Assembly (NCBI RefSeq): GCF_024642105.1 | Contig: NZ_JAHEBT010000056.1 | Location: 86,531 to 150,530, forward strand | Reading direction: 5' to 3' | Length of the DNA stretch: 64,000 nucleotides | Source of the DNA: Flavobacterium sp. | GTDB taxonomy: Bacteria; Bacteroidota; Bacteroidia; Flavobacteriales; Flavobacteriaceae | Part shown: positions 29,383 to 37,287 of the stretch, piece by piece | Numbering within the stretch: position 1 is the stretch's first letter | Layout: each line of letters starts with the position of its first letter | Made by a program: the position numbers and the translations under genes | The notes under the pieces: model-generated | Databases searched by the model: none | Seen by the model: the letters and a program-made list of their open reading frames with translations, nothing else | What the model was told of the DNA's origin: nothing

Positions 29383-29499
29383 GGTTTGTTGTTCGAGTTT
29401 TTAATGTGGGAATCTGTAAAGACATCAAATTTACAATAAATTGTATTTTAAATAAGTTACTTTATTCGGAATTTTAAATGTTTTATTGAATTTCAATAT

Positions 29500-30498
29500 T
29501 TACAATGAGTTTCGTAAAATCAATCGACTCGGGTTTTCAATTTTGTTTTTTTTGTTTTTCAGAATCATTTCGGCAAGTGTTTTTCCCATATCTTCAAAGT
29601 TGGTAGAAATAGTTGTGATGCCGTTTTCTACTAATTTTTTTAGCGGGGTTTCATTGTACGATATAATACCATAATCAATCCCTAGTTGCAGTTGCTGAAG
29701 TTTTGCTTGTTCAATTACTCGAACTAAATCTCGGTCATTTGGAATGATGTAAACAGTGTTTGATTCTACTTTTGCATTAGTAAATTCAGTATGTACCTCG
29801 TATTCAAAATGATACTCTTGGCAAAATTTTTCAAAACCAATTTTCATACCCAAAGGCTCCCTAAAGCCTGGGAAAAGCATAATGAGTTTGGTGTATTTTT
29901 GAAGTTGTTTCTTTCCGTTTAGTAGTCCGTCATACATGTCTTTCACAAAGTTTTGATATACGGCTGGGTAGTTGTTTAGTTCAGAATTGGTTTGGTCTAA
30001 AATAGTAACCTTTTCAACTGGTAGGGTTTTTATGATGTCGGCAGCTTCAGCTAAATTAGTAGGCATAATTACGTATTGGGTATAGTTTCCTTTGCTTTCG
30101 TGGATTAGTTTCCGAAATAATTGGCTATTAAAATGGTGAAAATACAAGTCGATTTCGGCTTCGGAAGCTATGGTTTTTACAAATGAATTGTACAGGTCTT
30201 CTTTAAAAATATTCAATTCATCAAATAGTAAAAATATACGTTGTTTGGGTTTTATTTCGGTGCTTTTGATGAAATATCCCTTACCCAAAACAGCATAAAT
30301 AATACCTCTTTTTTTTAGCTCATCATAGGCTTGAAGTACGGTATCTCTTGAAAGAGAGTGAGTTAGGCACACTTTATTTATCGAAGGTAATTTTTCGTCT
30401 TTACCTATTAGTTTATCCTCGATTGCTTTTTCAATAGAAAGTACAATCTGTTTGTATTTTGGAATACCGATAGAAGTCTTAATTGTAATCAAGTTCAT
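29500..30498 (-). CDS. GntR-type transcriptional regulator with periplasmic-binding-like sensor, probable galactose/galactan regulator
   Basis: 332 residues. The N-terminal winged helix (about 10-75) shows PKYKQIVLSIEKAIEDKLI, KLPSINKVCLTHSLSRDTVL and YDELKKRGIIYAVLGKGYFI, the classic GntR DNA-binding domain. The rest (about 85-330) resembles the LacI/GalR-type sugar-binding sensor, with GIISYNETPLKKLVENGITT near the end. This arrangement is common in Bacteroidota sugar regulators. It is divergent from GH53 galactanase and galK-galT, with a repeated motif between them, so galactose or a galacto-oligosaccharide is the likely effector (inference). The stretch 29383-29499, beyond the stop, holds no obvious gene. 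Confidence 0.82.
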   Translation of the reverse strand: MNLITIKTSIGIPKYKQIVLSIEKAIEDKLIGKDEKLPSINKVCLTHSLSRDTVLQAYDELKKRGIIYAVLGKGYFIKSTEIKPKQRIFLLFDELNIFKEDLYNSFVKTIASEAEIDLYFHHFNSQLFRKLIHESKGNYTQYVIMPTNLAEAADIIKTLPVEKVTILDQTNSELNNYPAVYQNFVKDMYDGLLNGKKQLQKYTKLIMLFPGFREPLGMKIGFEKFCQEYHFEYEVHTEFTNAKVESNTVYIIPNDRDLVRVIEQAKLQQLQLGIDYGIISYNETPLKKLVENGITTISTNFEDMGKTLAEMILKNKKNKIENPSRLILRNSL

Positions 30499-30520
30499 TT
30501 TTTTTGCAAATTAATAAAAA

Positions 30521-30537
30521 ACTGGTAGGTACTGGTA
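30521..30537. promoter_or_regulatory. Candidate operator: ACTGGTA direct repeat between regulator and galactanase genes
   Basis: ACTGGTA occurs at 30521-30527 and again at 30531-30537, exactly one helical turn apart. It lies 22 bp upstream of the regulator's start codon and just upstream of the galactanase -7 box. This position suits a site that controls both divergent genes. Confidence 0.5.
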
Positions 30538-30558
30538 TGTTTTTTTAAAAATTGATTT

Positions 30559-30566
30559 TATTTTTG
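30559..30566 (+). promoter_or_regulatory. Predicted -7 element of the galactanase/gal promoter
   Basis: TATTTTTG matches TAnnTTTG and lies 74 bp before the GH53 start. No clean TTTG -33 box is seen; the ACTGGTA repeats occupy that region, which fits regulated transcription. Confidence 0.45.
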
Positions 30567-30640
30567 GGAATCATATAGTAGTTGATTAGAATTAATCTTT
30601 TGAGTATAATAATCAAGAACTAAATTTCAAATTTTTTAAT

Positions 30641-31672
30641 ATGAAACGTTTTCTAACTCTCTCTTTGTTGATAATGACTATGCTATTTAGCTGTATTTCG
30701 TGTACTACGCTATTAGGTAGTGCAACTACTTCTACTTTTGTAAAAGGAGCCGACGTGGGTTGGCTACCCCAAATGGAAGCCACTGGTTACCGCTTTTTAG
30801 ATCAAGATGGAATACCCAAAGACGGTTTGCAATTATTAAAAGATAGAGGAATGAATGCAGTACGCTTGCGCGTATGGGTAAATCCTTCCAATCATAAAAT
30901 TGATGGACATTGTAGTAAAGAAGAAACAGTTGCAATGGCTGTTAGGGCGCAAAAGATGGGAATGCGCATTATGATTAATTTTCATTACAGCGATTCGTGG
31001 GCTGATCCAGCTAAGCAAAACAAACCTTTGGCTTGGGCCAATCATACGGTTGCTCAATTAAAGCAAGATGTGTACAACCACACCTGGGAAGTGTTGACTG
31101 CTTTGAAACAAGCAGGTGTTACTCCTGAATGGGTACAAGTAGGGAATGAAATTCCGGGGGGGATGCTATGGCCAGAAGGTAGCACGAACAATTGGAATCA
31201 ATTAGCACAGTTTTTGAATAGTGGTTACGATGCTGTTAAAGCGGTAGATCCTAAAATTAAAGTAGTGGTTCATGTGGACGAAGGAAATAACAATGCCAAG
31301 TTTAGAGTATTCTTTGATAATGCCACGGCACAAAATGTAAAATACGATATTATTGGATTGTCCTATTATCCGTATTGGATTAAAAAAGAGTATACAGAAA
31401 CAATAGCTGATTTAACCGCTAATTTGAATGATATGGTAGTTCGTTACAATAAAGACGTGATGGTGGTAGAAGTAGGAGGAGAATATGATAAAGTTCAAAA
31501 CACCTATGATATGTTACGCGCCACTATTCAAGCTGTGAAAAATATTCCAAACCATAGAGGACTAGGTGTGATGTATTGGGAACCACAGGGAGAAAAAAGC
31601 TGGAGTGGCTATTCGTTAAGTGCTTGGCAAGCCGATGGGAAACCATCTCCCGCTTTAGATGCGTTTAAATAA
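30641..31672 (+). CDS. GH53 arabinogalactan endo-beta-1,4-galactanase, lipoprotein
   Basis: 343 residues. A lipoprotein signal peptide ends in LFSC, with C18 the probable lipidated residue, so the enzyme should sit on a membrane, perhaps surface exposed. The mature part is a GH53 (beta/alpha)8 domain: KGADVGWLPQMEATGY, MNAVRLRVWVNP, INFHYSDSWADPAKQ, WVQVGNEIPGGMLWP (acid/base E170) and VMVVEVGGEY (nucleophile E277), then GVMYWEPQG. Family members cut beta-1,4-galactan in pectin side chains and arabinogalactan. It is followed after 89 bp by galK, so released galactose can be phosphorylated. No SusC/SusD transporter lies in the window. Confidence 0.92.
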   Translation: MKRFLTLSLLIMTMLFSCISCTTLLGSATTSTFVKGADVGWLPQMEATGYRFLDQDGIPKDGLQLLKDRGMNAVRLRVWVNPSNHKIDGHCSKEETVAMAVRAQKMGMRIMINFHYSDSWADPAKQNKPLAWANHTVAQLKQDVYNHTWEVLTALKQAGVTPEWVQVGNEIPGGMLWPEGSTNNWNQLAQFLNSGYDAVKAVDPKIKVVVHVDEGNNNAKFRVFFDNATAQNVKYDIIGLSYYPYWIKKEYTETIADLTANLNDMVVRYNKDVMVVEVGGEYDKVQNTYDMLRATIQAVKNIPNHRGLGVMYWEPQGEKSWSGYSLSAWQADGKPSPALDAFK

Positions 31673-31674
31673 GG

Positions 31675-31709
31675 TACGATTTACGATATACGATTTACGA
31701 TATACGATT
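31675..31709. repeat. Five tandem 7-bp units of TACGATT/TACGATA
   Basis: TACGATT and TACGATA alternate five times directly after the galactanase stop codon. The same unit recurs after galT at 33987-34000 and in inverted form at 34351-34396, so all three copies flank the gal genes. Confidence 0.85.
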
Positions 31710-31761
31710 TGTAAATTGAAAACTAGTTATAATAATAAATTAAAAACCCTTCAAGGGAACT

Positions 31762-32934
31762 ATGATGAACACACCACTAATCAAAACCACCACCGCTTTC
31801 TTCGAAAAGACCTTTGGTAATACACCACAAAAAATAGTGTTATCGCCTGGTAGAATCAACATCATTGGCGAACACATCGATTACAATGATGGCTATGTGC
31901 TACCCGCAGCTATTGACAAAGTAATCTGTTTTGCTTTTGAAAAAACCAATTCGAAAAATTCTAAAATTATTGCTATTGATTTGGACGAAAGCTTTGAAAT
32001 CAATGTAGAAGAACCATTAGCGCTGCATGATGCTATTTGGACGAATTATTTTAGAGGTGTGTTACAACAATTAAAAAATAACGGACTTGCAATAGAAGGT
32101 TTTAATTGTGTGTTCAGTAGTAACATTCCTGTTGGTTCTGGTTTGTCTTCTTCAGCAGCGTTAGAATGTGGCTTTTTATACGGTTTGAACGAATTATTCC
32201 ATTTGAATATTAAACCGGTTGATATTGCTTTAATGGGGCAAAGTGCCGAGCATTGGGTAGGAATCAATTGCGGGATTATGGATCAGTTTGCCAGTGTGAT
32301 GGGGAAAGAGAACCAAGTCATCAAAATAGATTGCCGTACCTTGGAATACGAATACCATAAAGCGGATTTTAGTGGGTATTCGTTGCTTTTATTTGATAGT
32401 AATGTCAAACATTCGCTTTTCTCTTCTGCGTACAATCAACGGCGTCAAGAATGCGAAGAAGGGTTAGCAATTTTGACTGCTCATTTCCCTGAAGTGACTA
32501 GTTTTAGAGATTGTACCGAAGCACAAATTCTAAGTAGTAAAGATAAAATGACTGAAGATGTTTTCAAACGAAGTTATTTTGCAATCAAAGAAATCAAACG
32601 CGTTACCTTAGCTTGTGAAGCTTTGGATCGAGGTGATATTTTAACTTTAGGGCAGTTGCTATTTGACACTCATGAAGGACTTTCCAAAGAGTACGAAGTC
32701 AGTTGTGCCGAATTAGACATGATTGTGGATACGCTTAAAAAAGAACCTGCTGTGGTGGGTTCTCGCGTAATGGGAGGTGGTTTTGGAGGCTGCACCATCA
32801 ACTTAATTAAAAAAGGAGAAGAAGAAGCTATTAGAACGAAATTGGCACAATTGTACCAAGCTACTTTTGGCATCGAATTAAAAACATACGAGGTTACCAT
32901 TTCAAACGGAACCTCGATTTATACGGCAGAATAA
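31762..32934 (+). CDS. galK: Galactokinase
   Basis: 390 residues, catalysing phosphorylation of galactose at C1 with ATP, the first step of the Leloir pathway. The GHMP-kinase signatures are clear: SPGRINIIGEHIDYNDGYVL (sugar binding, N-terminus), PVGSGLSSSAALECG (ATP-binding loop), GINCGIMDQFASVMG (catalytic Asp region) and MGGGFGGCTINL (motif 3). Length is normal for the family. Two adjacent ATG codons open the frame; either can serve. The stop codon abuts the galT start with no gap, indicating tight coupling. Upstream, tandem TACGAT repeats separate it from the galactanase gene. Confidence 0.95.
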   Translation: MMNTPLIKTTTAFFEKTFGNTPQKIVLSPGRINIIGEHIDYNDGYVLPAAIDKVICFAFEKTNSKNSKIIAIDLDESFEINVEEPLALHDAIWTNYFRGVLQQLKNNGLAIEGFNCVFSSNIPVGSGLSSSAALECGFLYGLNELFHLNIKPVDIALMGQSAEHWVGINCGIMDQFASVMGKENQVIKIDCRTLEYEYHKADFSGYSLLLFDSNVKHSLFSSAYNQRRQECEEGLAILTAHFPEVTSFRDCTEAQILSSKDKMTEDVFKRSYFAIKEIKRVTLACEALDRGDILTLGQLLFDTHEGLSKEYEVSCAELDMIVDTLKKEPAVVGSRVMGGGFGGCTINLIKKGEEEAIRTKLAQLYQATFGIELKTYEVTISNGTSIYTAE

Positions 32935-33984
32935 ATGAAAAAATTTGATATCAACGAAGATCCACACAGACGTTATAATCCCTTGATTAACGAATGGGTT
33001 TTGGTTTCGCCGCACCGTTCTAAACGACCTTGGCAAGGGCAAAATGAAAAAATTAGTACTGATGCCTTACCGCAATACGACCCGAGTTGTTATTTGTGTC
33101 CGGGGAATGTGCGCGCTAATGGAATGCACAATCCCGATTACAAAGAAGCTTTTGTTTTTGAAAACGATTTTGCCGCTTTGAAGCAGGATGAAATCGAGTG
33201 GGAAGCAACTCAAAATACGACCTTTTTCAAGTCACAACCCGAAAGAGGAATTTCGAGAGTAGTTTGCTTTTCGCCCAATCATAACGAAACCTTACCAGAG
33301 ATGTCGGTGGCGTCAATTGAAACTATTGTTCGAACTTGGCAACAAGAATACACCGACTTAGGAAAGATTGACTACATCAACTACGTTCAAATTTTTGAAA
33401 ACAAAGGAAGTGTAATGGGGTGTAGTAACCCACATCCCCACGGACAAATTTGGGCGCAATCGTCTTTGCCAACACAGGTAGAGAAAACCCATAACAATTT
33501 AAAAGCGTATTTTGACCAACACCAACGCACTCTTTTACAAGACTATATTCAGGAAGAATTACTAAAAGAAGAACGCATTGTCATTGAGAACGATCATTTT
33601 GTAGCTTTGGTGCCGTTTTGGGCAATTTGGCCGTATGAAACCCTAATTGTAAGTAAACGTGCGGTACCCAAAATTACGGATTTCACTCCCGAAGAAGTGC
33701 ACCATTTTGCTACTATCTTAAAACAACTGACTACCAAATACGATAACTTGTTTGAAACTTCGTTTCCGTATTCGTCAGGAATTCATCAAGCCCCAACCGA
33801 TGGAGCAGAACATCCAGAATGGCATTTTCACATGCATTTTTATCCGCCTTTATTGCGCTCCGCTACGGTAAAGAAATTCATGGTAGGCTATGAAATGATG
33901 GGCGAATCGCAACGCGATATCACTCCTGAGAAAAGTGCGGCGATGCTGAGGGAACAATCAAATGTGCATTATAAGTTGAGATAA
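32935..33984 (+). CDS. galT: Galactose-1-phosphate uridylyltransferase
   Basis: 349 residues. The enzyme exchanges UMP between UDP-glucose and galactose 1-phosphate in the Leloir pathway. Evidence includes RYNPLINEWVLVSPHRSKRP at the start, a zinc-binding CYLCPGN pair, and the active-site SNPHPHGQIWA containing the nucleophilic histidine that is uridylylated. The late HPEWHFHMHFYPP supplies further metal ligands. It begins immediately after the galK stop. No galE is seen in the window, so the epimerase must be encoded elsewhere. Confidence 0.95.
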   Translation: MKKFDINEDPHRRYNPLINEWVLVSPHRSKRPWQGQNEKISTDALPQYDPSCYLCPGNVRANGMHNPDYKEAFVFENDFAALKQDEIEWEATQNTTFFKSQPERGISRVVCFSPNHNETLPEMSVASIETIVRTWQQEYTDLGKIDYINYVQIFENKGSVMGCSNPHPHGQIWAQSSLPTQVEKTHNNLKAYFDQHQRTLLQDYIQEELLKEERIVIENDHFVALVPFWAIWPYETLIVSKRAVPKITDFTPEEVHHFATILKQLTTKYDNLFETSFPYSSGIHQAPTDGAEHPEWHFHMHFYPPLLRSATVKKFMVGYEMMGESQRDITPEKSAAMLREQSNVHYKLR

Positions 33985-34044
33985 TATACGATTTACGATA
34001 TTGGATGTGCGAAGTAAAACTCCATTAATAGTAATTATTTGATG

Positions 34045-34072
34045 GTCATTGCGAACGAAGTGAAGCAATCTC
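34045..34072. repeat. Interspersed repeat-like element beginning GTCATTGCGAACGAAGTGAA
   Basis: A 28-base segment of the GTCATTGCGAACGAAG...CAATCTC type, which I recognise as resembling repeats scattered in other bacterial genomes. Only one copy lies in this window, so repetition is from memory and not seen here. Confidence 0.4.
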
Positions 34073-34350
34073 AAACTTTTTTCTTGGTTGTTTCAAGTTC
34101 CAAGTTTCAAGTTCAACATTCCCTGTTCAGCATGACAGGCGTATGTTTTTACTTGTAACCCCATAAACTTTATAAACCTCATAATCTAGAACCATATAAG
34201 GAATATAAGGGCATATAAGTTTTGTTGTTCGATGTTCAATATTCTCAACACTCCTTGTTCAGGATTCCTTCTTTATTAGCTACTAAAACAAGCACAGTAT
34301 GACAGACGAAGCAAACAAGTACAGCAATCTAGATTTGTAGATACCAACTT

Positions 34351-34396
34351 CGTAAATCGTAAATCGTATATCGTATATTGTATATCGTAAATCATA
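34351..34396. repeat. Inverted copy of the TACGAT tandem repeat
   Basis: Repeated AATCGTA and TATCGTA units, the reverse complement of the tract at 31675-31709. It lies upstream of the terminator that closes the nuo operon. Confidence 0.8.
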
Positions 34397-34403
34397 AACA
34401 AAA

Positions 34404-34431
34404 AACCCGTCAAAATTACTCTTGACGGGTT
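34404..34431 (-). terminator. Terminator of the nuo operon
   Basis: AACCCGTCAA and TTGACGGGTT form a perfect 10-bp stem with an eight-base loop. Read on the minus strand it is followed by a run of T, and lies 22 bp beyond the nuoN stop. Confidence 0.88.
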
Positions 34432-34453
34432 GTTAGAATATAATGAAATTGAA

Positions 34454-35824
34454 TTATCCCAATAAGTCCAATACCAATGAAGGGAACAAACCGATAATGA
34501 TATTCAAAGCAATAGCCGTAAAAGCCACAGCATAAATCAAGAAAGGTTGTCCCGTGCGTTCTTCGTTAGATTCTTTAGTGTACATGGCTAAGATCAATTT
34601 GAAATAGTAACCCACACTAATAATCGAGTTGATTACCGCCACGATCACTAAGGCAATAAAGCCATTTTGAATCGTTTGAGTAAACAAAACTAATTTAGCA
34701 AAGAATCCCGCGAAAATTGGAATACCTGCCATAGAAAGTAAAGAAGCCGTTAATACCGCTGCTAAAAACGGGTGGGTTTTTCCTAATCCGTGGAAGTTAG
34801 TAATGTCTTCGTTGTGTTTGTTTTTGCAAACGTATAAAATCACGCTAAAAGCAGCAATTCCAGCTAAAGCGTAAGCTGTTGTGTAGTACAATAAACTACT
34901 TGCTGAAGTATCTAAACTTAATAACGTCATCAACATAAAACCGGCGTGTGAAATTCCTGAGAACGCTAACATACGTTTTACATTAGTTTGTTTCAATGCC
35001 ATAATATTTCCTACCGTCATAGAGGCCATAGAAACAGCTACGATGACCATTTTATAAGCTTCTGATATATCGGCATTCATTACAGACAATAATTTGTATA
35101 AGGTAGCCATAGCAACTACTTTAGCTAAGGTACTCATCAAAGCCGTTGTTAATGCAGGAGAACCTTCGTACACATCTGGCGCCCAGAAATGGAAAGGCAC
35201 GGCTGCAATTTTGAAAAACATTCCCACGGTCAATAAAGCAATTCCAATTGGGAACCAAATTGGCAATTCTGCTGATTGTGATAATTCGCTGATTTCGGTT
35301 ACGTCAAAACTTCCCATGGCTCCGTACACCAAGCAAATTCCGAACAATAAAATCCCTGAAGCGAAAGACCCCATCAAGAAATATTTCATTCCAGCTTCGT
35401 TACTTTTTAAATTCAATCGGTCGCTGGCTGCTAAAACGTATAAAGAAATGGAAAGCACTTCAATGCCTAAGAAAAACATCGCCAAGTTGCCAAAAGAAAC
35501 CATGGCTACAGCACCTGACAATAAAAACACCTTGATGGCAATATAATCGGAAATTTTATTTTGATGATTTTCATAAAAATGATGCCCTAACGCCACTAAG
35601 AAAATAGTCAGCACAATGAACAAAGAAGAAAATGCAGTAGAGAATTTACTCACCACAATCATATTTCCATAGTAACTTTCTGTTGAACCAAATTCAGAGA
35701 TGTTCAATCCCAATACGGCCAATAATCCAATAATGGTAATAGGCACAATGGCTTTTCTTAGATTTAGAATTTCAAATACAAGGCATAAAACACCTAATCC
35801 TATTATAGCTATTAATGTATTCAT
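34454..35824 (-). CDS. nuoN: NADH-quinone oxidoreductase subunit N
   Basis: 456 residues, an antiporter-like membrane subunit of respiratory complex I, with about 14 hydrophobic segments. Family features include LAMFFLGIEVLSISLYVLAA (membrane glutamate), the broken-helix region around FKIAAVPFHFWAPDVYEG, with the key lysine, and LKQTNVKRMLAFSGISHAG. It is the last gene of the nuoA-N operon, starting 12 bp after the nuoM stop. The start at 35824 begins MNTLIAIIGLGVLCLVFEIL. Confidence 0.95.
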   Translation of the reverse strand: MNTLIAIIGLGVLCLVFEILNLRKAIVPITIIGLLAVLGLNISEFGSTESYYGNMIVVSKFSTAFSSLFIVLTIFLVALGHHFYENHQNKISDYIAIKVFLLSGAVAMVSFGNLAMFFLGIEVLSISLYVLAASDRLNLKSNEAGMKYFLMGSFASGILLFGICLVYGAMGSFDVTEISELSQSAELPIWFPIGIALLTVGMFFKIAAVPFHFWAPDVYEGSPALTTALMSTLAKVVAMATLYKLLSVMNADISEAYKMVIVAVSMASMTVGNIMALKQTNVKRMLAFSGISHAGFMLMTLLSLDTSASSLLYYTTAYALAGIAAFSVILYVCKNKHNEDITNFHGLGKTHPFLAAVLTASLLSMAGIPIFAGFFAKLVLFTQTIQNGFIALVIVAVINSIISVGYYFKLILAMYTKESNEERTGQPFLIYAVAFTAIALNIIIGLFPSLVLDLLG

Positions 35825-35836
35825 TTTGTAGTGGAC

Positions 35837-37279
35837 TTATTTGATTCTATTAATTTGGTTTAAAATTCCTTCGATACTTGGCATAATCAATTCAATGATT
35901 GGTTTTGGGTACAACCCAAAGAAGAACAACACGGCAATAATTACCACCAAAACAATTCCTTCATTAGCTGTTACATCAGCAAATGGTTTGGTATTCGTTT
36001 CGCCTAACATTACTGATTGGTACATTTTTAACATATAGTAAGCACCTAAAATGATAGTAGTACCGCCTAAAACAGCAAATGCAATATTCACTTGAGACAA
36101 GCTGTACAAAACAGTAAACTCTCCAATGAAGTTAAAGGTAGTAGGCAAAGCTACTGATGCCAAAACGATAAGTAAAAATAGTGAGGCAAATTTTGGTGCT
36201 TGTGAGCGAATGCCACCCATATCAGCAATAACTCTTGTTTCGTATCTTCTGTAAATAATTTCAGCAATAAAGAACAAGCCTACTACTACAAATCCGTGAG
36301 CAATCATTTGCAATACGGCTCCACTAATACCATCAGCAGTTAAGGTGTAAGCCCCGGCAGCAATCAATCCAACGTGTGCCAATGACGAATAGGCTAACAA
36401 TTTTTTCAAGTCTTTTTGTCTCAGCGCCACGATTGAACCATAAATCACTCCGCCAATTCCAAGTATAAGCATTATTAATACATGACCTTTTGCTGCTAAC
36501 GGAACGATTGGCAATTGCCAACGAATGACACTGTACAATCCCATTTTTAGCATGATACCAGATAAAAGCATCGTTCCAACGGTAGGTGCTTTTTGGTATA
36601 CATTCGCTTGCCAAGTATGGAAAGGAATGATTGGAATTTTGATAGCATACGCCAAGAAAAATCCAACAAACAACCAAACCTGCTCGGATCCGCTTAAGTT
36701 CAGTTTATATAAATCTTCAATCAATAAACTTCCTGCTTTTTGGTACAAATAGGCAAAGCCAACCAACATAAACAATGAACCCGCTAAAGTGTAAATGAAG
36801 AATTTCACTACGGCTTTTTTACGTTCTTCAGCATCTCCATTCCCCCAAACTAAGGCAATGAAATAGATTGGCAGTAAAGACAATTCCCAAAAGATATAGT
36901 ACAGCAATCCGTCAGCTGCTAAGAAAGTTCCTGCCATGGCGAACGCCATAAATAGAATTAAAGCATAGAATGTTTTGGCATTTTTCACTTCGGTACCAAA
37001 AGATGAAAAGATAATTATTGGTGTCAAAGCTGTCGTTAGCAATAGCATGGCTAAAGCCAATCCGTCTGCTTGTAAAGCAAAAGATATATTTGGTTTTGCA
37101 ATCCATTGAGTAATGAATCCGATATTTTCGCCCAAATTATACTGGTTCAATAATACGATAGAAGCGCCCAAGGAAATTAGTCCAAAAAGCAAGGCTACTT
37201 TGGATGCAAATTTGTCACCTACACTATAGGTTGCCAAAGCACCAATCAAAAGAATAATTAATATAAGAGATACGTTCAT
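35837..37279 (-). CDS. nuoM: NADH-quinone oxidoreductase subunit M
   Basis: A proton-pumping membrane subunit of complex I, about 480 residues. The ORF extends to 37324, but its first 15 residues lie within the end of nuoL; I place the start at the internal Met (MNVSLILIILLIG) at 37279, 8 bp after nuoL. Conserved residues: a glutamate in IFWELSLLPIYFIALVWG, the lysine in LAYAIKIPIIPFHTWQANVY and the KDLKKLLAYSSLAHVG segment. About 14 membrane helices are predicted. It follows nuoL in standard order. Confidence 0.94.
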   Translation of the reverse strand: MNVSLILIILLIGALATYSVGDKFASKVALLFGLISLGASIVLLNQYNLGENIGFITQWIAKPNISFALQADGLALAMLLLTTALTPIIIFSSFGTEVKNAKTFYALILFMAFAMAGTFLAADGLLYYIFWELSLLPIYFIALVWGNGDAEERKKAVVKFFIYTLAGSLFMLVGFAYLYQKAGSLLIEDLYKLNLSGSEQVWLFVGFFLAYAIKIPIIPFHTWQANVYQKAPTVGTMLLSGIMLKMGLYSVIRWQLPIVPLAAKGHVLIMLILGIGGVIYGSIVALRQKDLKKLLAYSSLAHVGLIAAGAYTLTADGISGAVLQMIAHGFVVVGLFFIAEIIYRRYETRVIADMGGIRSQAPKFASLFLLIVLASVALPTTFNFIGEFTVLYSLSQVNIAFAVLGGTTIILGAYYMLKMYQSVMLGETNTKPFADVTANEGIVLVVIIAVLFFFGLYPKPIIELIMPSIEGILNQINRIK

Positions 37280-37287
37280 AGTAGATA

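Larger units (their letters stand above)
33985..34453. other. 469-bp intergenic region rich in interspersed repeats
   Basis: No gene is visible. It holds TACGAT copies at 33987-34000, an interspersed repeat-like segment at 34045-34072 (starting GTCATTGCGAACGAAGTGAA), other imperfect duplications (AAGTTCCAAGTTTCAAGTTC near 34095), an inverted TACGAT tract at 34351-34396, and the nuo terminator. It looks like decayed repeat sequence between two convergent operons. Confidence 0.75.

Noticed and set aside
29486..29674. Short plus-strand open frame under the end of the regulator gene
   Set aside because: It overlaps the GntR-type regulator in antisense and has the hydrophobic composition expected from the complement of an AT-rich gene.
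35094..35546. 150-codon open frame on the plus strand inside nuoN
   Set aside because: It lies antisense to a clearly conserved complex I gene and has no recognisable domain.
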